21,229 nt of DNA, from NCBI GenBank assembly GCA_015484985.1, contig WFUL01000250.1, forward strand, positions 1-21,229. The letters run 5' to 3'. Under the pieces are notes generated by a model. It saw only the letters and a program-made list of their open reading frames with translations, searched no databases and was not told the DNA's origin. This DNA is from Anaerolineales bacterium (GTDB taxonomy: Bacteria > Chloroflexota > Anaerolineae > Anaerolineales > DRMV01). Both the position numbers and the translations under genes were made by a program. Shown here one piece after another: positions 15,042 to 21,229 of the stretch. Position 1 is the stretch's first letter, and every line of letters starts with the position of its first letter.

Positions 15042-15788
15042 ATGCGAGTGGCCCTTATCACGGGTGCAGCCGGTGGTATCGGTCGGGCCACGGTGGAAGC
15101 CTTCCGGCAAGATGGCTGGCAGGTCGTGGCCTGGGATGTGCGGCCCTATCCCGAAGCGCCGAAGGATGTGTGGATGATGCAGGTGGATGTGAGCGATGAG
15201 GACCGGGTGGTTCAGGCCATGGCCTTGGTGGGCGAACGCTTTGGAAAACTGGACGCCCTGGTGAACAATGCCGCGATTCAAATCACCAAGCCCCTGGTGG
15301 AGACCACACCGGAAGAGTGGGACCGGGTTCACCGGGTCAATTTGCGTGCCGCGTACGTTGTCAGCCGAGCGGCTTACCCTTTGTTGAAAGCCGCGGGAAG
15401 GGCCGCGGTGGTCCACGTGGCTTCGGTCCATGCCATCGCAACCTCGGCTCAGATTGCCGCGTACGCAGCCAGTAAAGGCGGCTTGCTGGCCCTCACGCGA
15501 GCCATGGCCATCGAATGGGCTCCCGATATCCGGGTCAACGCGGTACTGCCCGGCGCGGTGGATACCGAGATGCTCCGCGCGGGCCTATCCCGGGGTCACG
15601 TCCAGGGGGCCGACGTTGAGGCCCAACTGCGCGCACTGGCCGAGCGTACTGTGGCCCGGCGAGTGGCCCGACCGGAGGAAATCGCCCAGGCCATCCTCTT
15701 CTTGGCCGATGACGCTCGTTCGTCTTTCATATATGGCCATGGCCTGGTCGTGGATGGCGGTGCCACCATTCGTCTGAGCACGGAGTGA
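15042..15788 (+). CDS. Short-chain dehydrogenase/reductase (SDR, classical type)
   Basis: A 248-aa NAD(P)-dependent oxidoreductase with a complete classical SDR set: cofactor loop TGAAGGIG at 7-14, DVSDEDRV, LVNNAA, catalytic Ser in VHVASVHA, YAASK with Tyr141 and Lys145, and PGAVDTEML. An aspartate after the second strand (AWDVRP) suggests NAD preference. The substrate is unknown; FabG-like, glucose or sugar-alcohol dehydrogenase roles are all possible. ATG 15042 is chosen because GGAGGT ends 5 nt before it; ATG 15039 is possible, while 15003 would start beside the repeat stem. The 189-bp gap after it holds no gene. Confidence 0.93.
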   Translation: MRVALITGAAGGIGRATVEAFRQDGWQVVAWDVRPYPEAPKDVWMMQVDVSDEDRVVQAMALVGERFGKLDALVNNAAIQITKPLVETTPEEWDRVHRVNLRAAYVVSRAAYPLLKAAGRAAVVHVASVHAIATSAQIAAYAASKGGLLALTRAMAIEWAPDIRVNAVLPGAVDTEMLRAGLSRGHVQGADVEAQLRALAERTVARRVARPEEIAQAILFLADDARSSFIYGHGLVVDGGATIRLSTE

Positions 15789-15977
15789 AATCGCGGTATC
15801 ATTGGCAACCGTCAGGCCCCAGAAAGGAGAGAATCGCCGTTGCTCCAACGAAAGATCCCGATTTTCCTTTGACGTTGATAGGATGTAGAACATCCAAGGA
15901 GGACGTCCGGCCTTGTGCTTCCCTAACCCGTCGTGATTTCCGAGCCTCATCCAGAACACCTTCCAGGGAGGAAAACC

Positions 15978-16547
15978 ATGGCATCGGTGTATCAGGCCCT
16001 TGCGTCGCTGGTGTCCCAGGGTGGACAACTTCAGCCCAATTCCGGTCCCTGCTTCGTCTGTGGTTTGCTCAATGCCTTTGGCCTGCATTTGCGTTTCGTC
16101 CAGACGGCACCTGACCGGGTGGTGGCGTACACGCGAGTCCCTCGACGCTTTCAGGGGTATCCGGGCGTTGTCCATGGCGGCATTACCGCGGCCATTTTGG
16201 ACGAAACCTCGGGTCGGGCCCTCATGGGGACGGACCCGGACACCGCCCGCCTGATGTTCACGGCTCGCCTCAACTTGCGTTACCGCCGTCCCGTGCCGGT
16301 GGAAACCGTGCTCCGTGCCGAAGGATGGGTGGTGAAGGACAAAGGCCGCACTGCCGTCTGTCAGGCTGCCCTCTACCCCGAGCATGGCGATCAGGTTCTG
16401 GTGGAAGCCGAGGCCCTGTTGGTCGCCCTACCGCCCGACGTGCAGGCTCAACTGAACCCAGAAGCCCTGGCCTGGCGTCTCTATCCCCTGGAACCCCATA
16501 ACGTGACGCCGCCCCCCGACCCGTGTACCCATGTCCATACCTTCTGA
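15978..16547 (+). CDS. PaaI/hotdog-fold acyl-CoA thioesterase-like protein
   Basis: A 189-aa single hotdog domain. GPCFVCGLLNAFGLHLRF near residues 25-42 is the usual opening of this group. VVHGGITAAILDETSGRAL follows at about 64-82, with His66 in the HGG motif and the Asp/Glu pair that activates water. RLMFTARLNLRYRRPVPVETVLRAEGWV is the second half of the fold. It probably hydrolyses acyl-CoA or aryl-CoA thioesters. The last 45 residues are an additional Pro-rich tail. Start ATG 15978 has GGGAGG 6 nt upstream. It ends 28 nt before the next gene, which is likely in the same operon. Confidence 0.85.
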   Translation: MASVYQALASLVSQGGQLQPNSGPCFVCGLLNAFGLHLRFVQTAPDRVVAYTRVPRRFQGYPGVVHGGITAAILDETSGRALMGTDPDTARLMFTARLNLRYRRPVPVETVLRAEGWVVKDKGRTAVCQAALYPEHGDQVLVEAEALLVALPPDVQAQLNPEALAWRLYPLEPHNVTPPPDPCTHVHTF

Positions 16548-16575
16548 CCCTTGCCCCGCCCATTGGGAGGTCCTC

Positions 16576-17019
16576 ATGAGTCGCGTATTCCGCAGTCAAA
16601 GCCTGCACACCCAGCGTCAACGCCTGCTCAAACTGCTGGCTTACACCCTTCGAGCCCTGCTCGTCCATGGTCAACGGGATGCCGAAGCCCGGGACATGGC
16701 CGCCTTCTTGGCCTTGCTTTTGGACGACATCCAGCGTTTGGTGGATACCACCACCACGGCGTGGGAGAAAAAAGGCTTCTGGCTTAAGGCCGATAAGTTT
16801 CGCCGGGACTGGGCCTGGGCACCGCGGTACCGGGATTTGCTGTACTTGGCCCTGAAGAACGACGATTGGGATGAGCTGGCCACCCATGTCGCGCAACTTT
16901 TTGGCAAAGTCAGCACGGTGCAAATCCCCAAGCGGCCCCGGTGGGGCGAGCGACCCTGGGAAGGCGCCTGGGAAGCCCTGAAGCATCGGGTGGACCACGA
17001 AGGTCTGGCCAACGGTTGA
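16576..17019 (+). CDS. Conserved-looking protein of unknown function, 147 aa
   Basis: I do not recognise a family. The protein is soluble, basic and Trp-rich (for example GFWLKADKFRRDWAWAPRYRDLLYLALKNDDWDEL). Its first half is predicted helical with a Leu-rich helix (LLKLLAYTLRALLVHG) and an acidic helix (FLALLLDDIQRLVDTTTTAWEKKG). No cysteines, signal peptide or catalytic motif. ATG 16576 has GGGAGG 5 nt upstream; an earlier ATG at 16531 would overlap the thioesterase gene. It is followed after 9 nt by the methyltransferase, and thioesterase, this gene and methyltransferase look like one operon. Good ribosome site and consistent codon use support a real gene. Confidence 0.75.
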   Translation: MSRVFRSQSLHTQRQRLLKLLAYTLRALLVHGQRDAEARDMAAFLALLLDDIQRLVDTTTTAWEKKGFWLKADKFRRDWAWAPRYRDLLYLALKNDDWDELATHVAQLFGKVSTVQIPKRPRWGERPWEGAWEALKHRVDHEGLANG

Positions 17020-17028
17020 GGGAGGTCT

Positions 17029-17913
17029 ATGGCGGGAATCAAACCTTTGGGGACGAGCGCTCAGCCCGTACCCATCGCTCGCAAGCCGTTGCCTCCCAGG
17101 GGTCCCGTTCCCCTGGAGGTCCTCTGGCAACAGGTCACCGATGTTCCTTTCTTCCGGGCCCTGCTGCGCGCCTTTGAGGCCTATTTCTTTCACCAGTTGG
17201 ATTTACCAAGACCCATCCTGGACTTAGGGTGTGGTGATGGGCATTTCGCGGCCCATGCCTACGCGGTATACCGACCTGTGGGCCTGGATCCCTGGTGGTC
17301 TGCCCTTCAGGAAGCCGGGAGGTGGCAGGTCCATGGCGGGCTGGTCTGCGCCGACGGCGCGGCCATGCCCTTCCCCGATGCCTGCTTCGCTTCGGTGGTG
17401 AGCAATTCCGTCTTGGAACACATCCCGCACCTGGATGCCGTATTACAGGAGACGGCGCGGGTCCTTCGACCGGGCGGTTGGCTGGTCTTTTCCGTGCCCA
17501 ATCACCGGTTTGAAGATTACCTGAGCCTGGCCCGCCTATGGGAGCGTATGGGCTTCCGTCGCCTGGCGCGAGCCTATCGGGCCTGGTTCCAGCGCATTTC
17601 CCGCCATGTACATTGCGACCCGCCGGGAGTTTGGATTCCTCGCCTGGAGCGGGCGGGGTTCCAGGTGGTTAAGTGGTGGCACTACTTCCCCCCGAGGGCC
17701 CTTCGTGCCCTGGAATGGGGCCACTATTTGGGCCTTCCCAGCCTGGTGAGCAAGAAACTCACCGGACGTTGGGTGCTGGCCCCCTTCCGGTGGAACCTGG
17801 TTCCGGTGGTCGCCTGGTTGCGTTCGCTGCTCAAGGAGGCGGTGGACTCTGATGGGGCATACACGTTTTACATTGCACGCAAGGTGCCGTTTACACGTCG
17901 TCTTCCGGGATGA
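17029..17913 (+). CDS. SAM-dependent methyltransferase, class I (Methyltransf_11 type)
   Basis: A 294-aa protein. The SAM-binding loop ILDLGCGDGHFAAHAY is at 63-78, motif II VGLDPWWSALQEA ends strand 2, then DGAAMPFPDACFASVVSNSVLEHIPHLDAVLQETARVLRPGGWLVFSVPNH covers about 109-158. An N-terminal region of 60 residues and a C-terminal region rich in Trp, His and Arg (to 294) surround it. The C-terminal part, with VAWLRSLLKEAV, resembles lipid- or glycan-modifying methyltransferases, but the substrate is not evident. GAGGGAGGT lies 3 nt before ATG 17029, and the gene starts 9 nt after the preceding stop. Its 3' end overlaps the convergent DUF2225-like gene by 23 bp. Confidence 0.9.
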   Translation: MAGIKPLGTSAQPVPIARKPLPPRGPVPLEVLWQQVTDVPFFRALLRAFEAYFFHQLDLPRPILDLGCGDGHFAAHAYAVYRPVGLDPWWSALQEAGRWQVHGGLVCADGAAMPFPDACFASVVSNSVLEHIPHLDAVLQETARVLRPGGWLVFSVPNHRFEDYLSLARLWERMGFRRLARAYRAWFQRISRHVHCDPPGVWIPRLERAGFQVVKWWHYFPPRALRALEWGHYLGLPSLVSKKLTGRWVLAPFRWNLVPVVAWLRSLLKEAVDSDGAYTFYIARKVPFTRRLPG

Positions 17914-18574
17914 CCTCGGGTACCTCATCCATTCGGTGAATTTCGATGTCCCGGGCGCGACACAATCGTCGTTGGAAGGCGAGGAGACGACGCAAGAGGT
18001 CGGAAGATACCCTCTCCAATCCCCGTTGAATTTCCTTTTCGGCCTCGTCAAATCGACCTATCCGACGGTACAGATCCGCCAGCAGAGCCTCTTCGGCTCC
18101 CGATTCCGGGAGAAAAGGTTGTCCTTTTGCCCGAGCTTTGACGAACAGCGCGATGGCTCGCTTCCGACACCATGCCGCGGCTGCGGTGAAGTCCACCCCG
18201 GCATCATCACAGGCCCAGGCAGCGTAAAGCGCAGCCCAACCAGCATCGCTCAGATTTCCCGCGGCTTCTTGAATCCGGGCAAGGCAGAGGAACATCCGGG
18301 CCAGATACGGAAACCGAGAGTCCCGTAACAGGGCTTGATAATCCTGGCGGGAAACCACCCTTTTGGCTTCGGGTGGGGCTTTGGTGATATCCCACGCACA
18401 ATAGCCGCATACAGGGCAGCATTGTACCTGTAGCGCCAGGGATAGACGCGCTGGCGGGGCAGGGCGGGTATCCAGGTCGGGTGGGCCGAAGGAACTGGTG
18501 GAGAGCAGCCGGGTATGTTTGTGACGGCTTTCGCATACAGCACAGGATACTTCAACTTCCAGAAACGTGGTCAT
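17891..18574 (-). CDS. DUF2225-like zinc-binding protein
   Basis: A 227-aa protein with cysteine pairs at 11/14 (CAVC) and 53/56 (CPVCGYCAWD; also Cys52 and Cys59). Spacing between the pairs and the intervening SFGPPDLDTRPAPP match DUF2225, a family with a rubredoxin-like metal site of unknown role. The remainder is helical and TPR-like (AGWAALYAAWACDDAGVDFTAAAAWCRKRAIALF; LLADLYRRIGRFDEAEKEIQRGLE). ATG 18574 overlaps the stop of the upstream gene as ATGA, which fixes the start and indicates translational coupling. An earlier in-frame start at 18646 would lie inside that upstream gene. Its stop is 23 bp inside the convergent methyltransferase gene. Confidence 0.82.
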   Translation of the reverse strand: MTTFLEVEVSCAVCESRHKHTRLLSTSSFGPPDLDTRPAPPARLSLALQVQCCPVCGYCAWDITKAPPEAKRVVSRQDYQALLRDSRFPYLARMFLCLARIQEAAGNLSDAGWAALYAAWACDDAGVDFTAAAAWCRKRAIALFVKARAKGQPFLPESGAEEALLADLYRRIGRFDEAEKEIQRGLERVSSDLLRRLLAFQRRLCRARDIEIHRMDEVPEVIPEDDV

Positions 18575-19362
18575 GATGGCTCCTGTTCGTCTCCTTCGGC
18601 ATCGGGATAGGCCGCGTTTATATAGCGCCTGCGTCGCGCGAAACACCGCTCCCAGAGGTGAGAGGGTACGATGGCCTGCAACGTTTGATGGAGCGGCAGA
18701 CGTTCCTCGTCGGGCAATTCATGGACGTTCAGGTGGATGTGCCTTCCCTCAAGGGCGACTTGCAGGAAGCCGGTTTCCCCACCCAAGCGTTGGGATGGGG
18801 CCGATGTCCAGTCAGTAGGGAAGGGCAGGCTCGCCCGAATCCAGTTGTGAACCAGAATGCAGGCCGTGAGGTGGGGATGAAAGGGGATGTCCCAGGGAGG
18901 GGCTTCGCGCGGGTAATCGGGCCAGAAGCGCAAGCGTCCCTGTTGGGGTGAGGTGACCATGATTTCATACTCGAAGTGGTGGGGTGGGGGAAGAGGGGCC
19001 GCGGCCCATGTGTAGGTGAGGGTGAAATCTTGCGGGAGCAACGCGCGATACAGGCCGACCCAGTCCCGGCGTTCGGGCGGTGGCGGTTGAGCCAGGAATG
19101 TGTCCAGTTCGGCTCGGGCCATGTACACCACTCCTTCAGGTCCCACCACGCGGCAGTCCTCGCCCATGGCCATCCAGCGCCTGCGGATTTCTTGGGGGGA
19201 CAGACCCGGTTCTCGCATCTGCTCCACCGACGTCCAGGTACGACGTCGGGCGTACTCGATGGCCAGTTCCAGGGTGGGAAAACCGGGTATCCAGGTTTCG
19301 TGGTCCGGATCGTGGGCATGGAAGAGGTCACACACGACAACCGAATAGGGGGAGCCTTTCAT
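18571..19362 (-). CDS. Protein of unknown function, 263 aa, coupled to the DUF2225-like gene
   Basis: I do not recognise a family. The N-terminus has MKGSPYSVVVCDLFHAHDPD then FPTLELAIEYARRRTWTSVEQM, which looks like an alpha/beta domain. The middle is Pro-, Trp- and His-rich (PPWDIPFHPHLTACILVHNWI) and the C-terminus is basic (FARRRRYINAAYPDAEGDE). No signal peptide or membrane helix. ATG 19362 has AAGGAGG 4 nt upstream; GTG 19365 is an in-frame alternative. Its stop overlaps the DUF2225-like start (ATGA), so the two proteins are probably made together. It is divergent from mutS2 across 354 bp. Confidence 0.75.
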   Translation of the reverse strand: MKGSPYSVVVCDLFHAHDPDHETWIPGFPTLELAIEYARRRTWTSVEQMREPGLSPQEIRRRWMAMGEDCRVVGPEGVVYMARAELDTFLAQPPPPERRDWVGLYRALLPQDFTLTYTWAAAPLPPPHHFEYEIMVTSPQQGRLRFWPDYPREAPPWDIPFHPHLTACILVHNWIRASLPFPTDWTSAPSQRLGGETGFLQVALEGRHIHLNVHELPDEERLPLHQTLQAIVPSHLWERCFARRRRYINAAYPDAEGDEQEPS

Positions 19363-19422
19363 CACTCCTCCTTACAAAAAGTTGTTGATGGATGATGCTT
19401 CTGGGCTTGTCATTTTATCGAA

Positions 19423-19461
19423 AGAGCCCTCTCTTTGCCAGGTAGGGTGGGTGAGGGCTCT
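19423..19461. promoter_or_regulatory. 9-bp inverted repeat in the divergent gap, possible operator or leader stem
   Basis: AGAGCCCTC (19423-19431) and GAGGGCTCT (19453-19461) are perfect inverted repeats separated by 21 nt. A weak outer pair AAGTTG/CAACTT (about 19379 and 19471) brackets them. They lie about 60-100 nt upstream of the unknown 263-aa gene and are unrelated in sequence to the palindromic family. They could be an operator or a leader structure. The gap 19363-19716 holds this, repeat copy E and the mutS2 promoter, but no gene. Confidence 0.3.
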
Positions 19462-19530
19462 GGCGTCTTTCAACTTCTCATCATCGATGCTCCGGACCCC
19501 GCTTGTCCGTCCTGGCGGATAAAAAGATGC

Positions 19531-19630
19531 GTTCGCATAGGTCTTCGCGACTCCAGGACCGCGGGAAAAAAAGAGGGATAAAACAAGCCGCTGCTTGTTT
19601 TATCCCTCTACCTGAGGTCCCGTGCCCGGT
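19531..19630. repeat. Nested palindromic repeat, copy E
   Basis: The inner hairpin is a perfect 17-bp stem (19572-19588 and 19593-19609, AGAGGGATAAAACAAGC and complement) with loop CGCT. Its stem sequence is the most different of the family. The right outer arm at 19616-19628, GGTCCCGTGCCCG, is identical to 9211-9223 in copy C and complementary to 8812-8824 in copy B. The left side keeps GTTCGCATAGG (19531-19541) and GGACCGC. It lies between divergent genes, upstream of mutS2, so it cannot be a simple gene-end terminator. Confidence 0.85.
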
Positions 19631-19660
19631 TGGGGCTATCCATGGTTTACCAAGAAGGCT

Positions 19661-19688
19661 TTGAGACCACCTCTCCTTGCGCTACACT
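19661..19688 (+). promoter_or_regulatory. Probable sigma-70-type promoter of mutS2
   Basis: TTGAGA (19661-19666) and TACACT (19683-19688) are separated by 16 nt, close to consensus -35 and -10 boxes. The predicted transcript start near 19695 gives a short leader with AAGGAG (19705-19710) 6 nt before ATG 19717. It is the best promoter in the window. It lies just downstream of repeat copy E. Confidence 0.6.
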
Positions 19689-19716
19689 TGTAACGACACA
19701 GGGGAAGGAGCGGAAA

Positions 19717-21229
19717 ATGGAGCATCGAGACCTGGAAACTCTGGACTATTTCAAAATCCTGGAGCGCATCGCGGAGTATACCCATTTCTCCCTGGGTCAG
19801 GAGAAAGCCTTGGCTCTTCGGCCGACCGTCGACCCTGACCATGCCCGGGGACGATTAGCCCGCACTCGGGAAGCGGTGCAGTTCTTGCGCCAGCACAATC
19901 CCGATTTGTCGCCGGCGTCGGACATTCGAGAAATCGTGCGCATGGCCGCACGCGGGCGGGTGCTCCATCCGGGGGAATTGCTCCAGGTTCAGCGTACCGT
20001 GCGAGTGGCGGAAACCCTGCGGCGGCAAATCATGCGACAGCACCGCACCTTTCCTCGCCTGGCGCGTCTGGTGCGGGACTGGCCCACCCGCTTCGGCCTG
20101 GCCGAAGCCATTGCCCAAGTGCTGGACGACGAAGGCCGGGTGAAGGACTCGGCCTCGCCCGAACTGGCTGCCATCCGTCGAGGCCTTCGGGAAACTCATC
20201 GCCTGTTGCGTGAACGCTTGGAAGCCATGATACGTTCGTCCGACATCCGAGCTTTGCTCCAGGAGCCCATCATCACCCTGCGGGCCGGACGTTATGTCCT
20301 CCCCGTCAAGGCGGAACACCGGAGTCGCTTCCCGGGCATTGTCCATGACCAATCGGGTACAGGAGCAACGTATTTCATCGAGCCCTTCGCCGTGGTGGAT
20401 TTGAACAACCGGTTGCGGGACTTTGAACAGGAACAGGAGCGGGAGGTGCGGCGCATCCTGCGCCGCCTTTCGCAACAGGTGGGCCGGGCCGTGGAGACCC
20501 TGGTCAAAGTGGTGGAACGTCTGGGGGACCTGGACATGCTGTTCGCCCGGGCCCGGTATGCGTTGGATTTGGATGCCATCGAACCCCACATCGAATCCTT
20601 TCGAGAAGTACCACCACCCCATCCCGGAAGCACCCTTCGCCTTCTTCAAGCCCGCCATCCCTTGATTCCCCGGGAACGGGTGGTGCCCGTGGACATCGTA
20701 CTGGACGAAGACGTCTACGCCCTGGTCATCACCGGGCCCAATACCGGGGGCAAGACGGTCACCCTGAAGACCGTGGGCCTGCTGGTCCTGATGGCGCAAA
20801 CGGGCATCTTCATCCCCGCGGCCGAGGGTTCCGCTCTGAGCGTGTTCAGGGGGATTTATGCGGACATCGGTGACGAGCAATCCATCGAGCAATCCCTGTC
20901 CACCTTTTCCGCCCACATTCGCAATATCATCCGCATCCTTGAGAAAGCGGACCGTCGGTCGCTGGTGCTGCTGGACGAACTGGGCGCAGGCACCGACCCC
21001 CATGAAGGCGCGGCCCTGGCCTGGGCCATTCTCGATGCCTTGGTGAGGCGCGGGGTTACGACTCTGGTGGCAACCCACTATCCCGAACTCAAAGTTTATG
21101 CCCACCGCACCCCTGGCGTGCAGAACGCGAGCATGGAATTCGACCCCGAGACGCTGAAGCCTACTTACCGGCTCCTGCTGGGCCTGCCGGGCCGGTCCAA
21201 CGCCCTCATCATCGCCCGGCGATTGGGCC
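19717..21229 (+). CDS. mutS2: MutS2 family DNA/ribosome-acting ATPase, 3' end cut off
   Basis: The first 504 codons are visible; the frame is open to the right edge. The N-terminus HRDLETLDYFKILERIAEYTHFSLGQEKALAL is typical of MutS2, which lacks the mismatch-recognition domains of MutS. RYVLPVKAEHRSRFPGIVHDQSGTGATYFIEP is the conserved core segment. The ATPase has Walker A GPNTGGKT at 340-347, the DIGDEQSIEQSLSTFSAHIRNI segment, Walker B LVLLDELGAGTDP and ATHYPELK. The C-terminal linker and Smr nuclease domain expected for MutS2 lie beyond the window. Known roles include suppressing recombination and, in Bacillus, splitting collided ribosomes. ATG 19717 has a good ribosome site and promoter. 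Confidence 0.95.
   Translation, partial: MEHRDLETLDYFKILERIAEYTHFSLGQEKALALRPTVDPDHARGRLARTREAVQFLRQHNPDLSPASDIREIVRMAARGRVLHPGELLQVQRTVRVAETLRRQIMRQHRTFPRLARLVRDWPTRFGLAEAIAQVLDDEGRVKDSASPELAAIRRGLRETHRLLRERLEAMIRSSDIRALLQEPIITLRAGRYVLPVKAEHRSRFPGIVHDQSGTGATYFIEPFAVVDLNNRLRDFEQEQEREVRRILRRLSQQVGRAVETLVKVVERLGDLDMLFARARYALDLDAIEPHIESFREVPPPHPGSTLRLLQARHPLIPRERVVPVDIVLDEDVYALVITGPNTGGKTVTLKTVGLLVLMAQTGIFIPAAEGSALSVFRGIYADIGDEQSIEQSLSTFSAHIRNIIRILEKADRRSLVLLDELGAGTDPHEGAALAWAILDALVRRGVTTLVATHYPELKVYAHRTPGVQNASMEFDPETLKPTYRLLLGLPGRSNALIIARRLG

Noticed and set aside
15789..15977. Regulatory RNA or small gene in the gap before the thioesterase
   Set aside because: Only a short GGACGTCC palindrome and a TTGACG without a properly spaced -10 are present; nothing supports a specific feature.
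5345..19630. Palindromic repeats as a CRISPR array
   Set aside because: Copies are kilobases apart, mostly differ in stem sequence and have no regular spacers or cas genes.

Overview
The window (about 60% GC by eye, dense, mixed strands) reads like a chromosomal segment of a Chloroflexota bacterium, most likely class Anaerolineae. This is inferred from: a bacterial Elp3; a LysK-type [LysW]-lysine hydrolase; a secreted C39-like protein with a Pro/Thr/Ser-rich linker; a small FmdB zinc ribbon beside guanylate kinase; and several proteins of unknown function. There are no rRNA or tRNA genes, phage genes, transposase genes or CRISPR arrays.

Layout. 1-3969 (minus strand): a run of RNA-modification and repair genes, RluE-like pseudouridine synthase, then uvrC, then elp3, which leaves the left edge without its C-terminal acetyltransferase domain. 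4100-8747 (plus): a GT4 glycosyltransferase; a tight three-gene unit of two related four-helix membrane proteins plus a membrane-anchored C39-like/TPR protein; then a LysK-type M20 hydrolase. 8748-9224: a 477-bp non-coding gap between convergent genes, filled by two palindromic repeats. 9225-10858 (minus): fmdB-like gene and a second GT4 glycosyltransferase. 10886-12873 (plus): gmk overlapping a GH1 beta-glycosidase. 12880-13755 (minus): EamA-type transporter. 13937-17913 (plus): lipoprotein cytochrome c, SDR oxidoreductase, PaaI-type thioesterase, an unknown 147-aa protein and a methyltransferase. 17891-19362 (minus): a translationally coupled pair, an unknown protein and a DUF2225-like zinc protein. 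19717-end (plus): mutS2, cut by the right edge.

The most unusual signal is a family of five nested palindromic elements (near 5345, 8804, 9093, 14892 and 19531). Each has a near-perfect 16-18 bp inner hairpin. The inner stem sequence differs between copies but stays self-complementary. It is framed by conserved outer arms related to GTCCTGATCGGGCACGGGACC and by a longer conserved flank. Copies lie between tandem, convergent and divergent genes, so simple termination does not explain all of them. Two copies appear to overlap the 3' end of a glycosyltransferase gene, one of them supplying the stop codon. This looks like a REP/MITE-like dispersed repeat whose inner hairpin is under structural rather than sequence constraint.

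The second item of interest is the pair of small membrane proteins at 5540-6353. Both carry His45 and a shared H...GW..Q...GI..W.FP...ARPR motif resembling helices of the heme-copper oxidase subunit I/NnrS class. They are linked to the C39-like/TPR protein. Most other genes are housekeeping or ordinary accessory genes.
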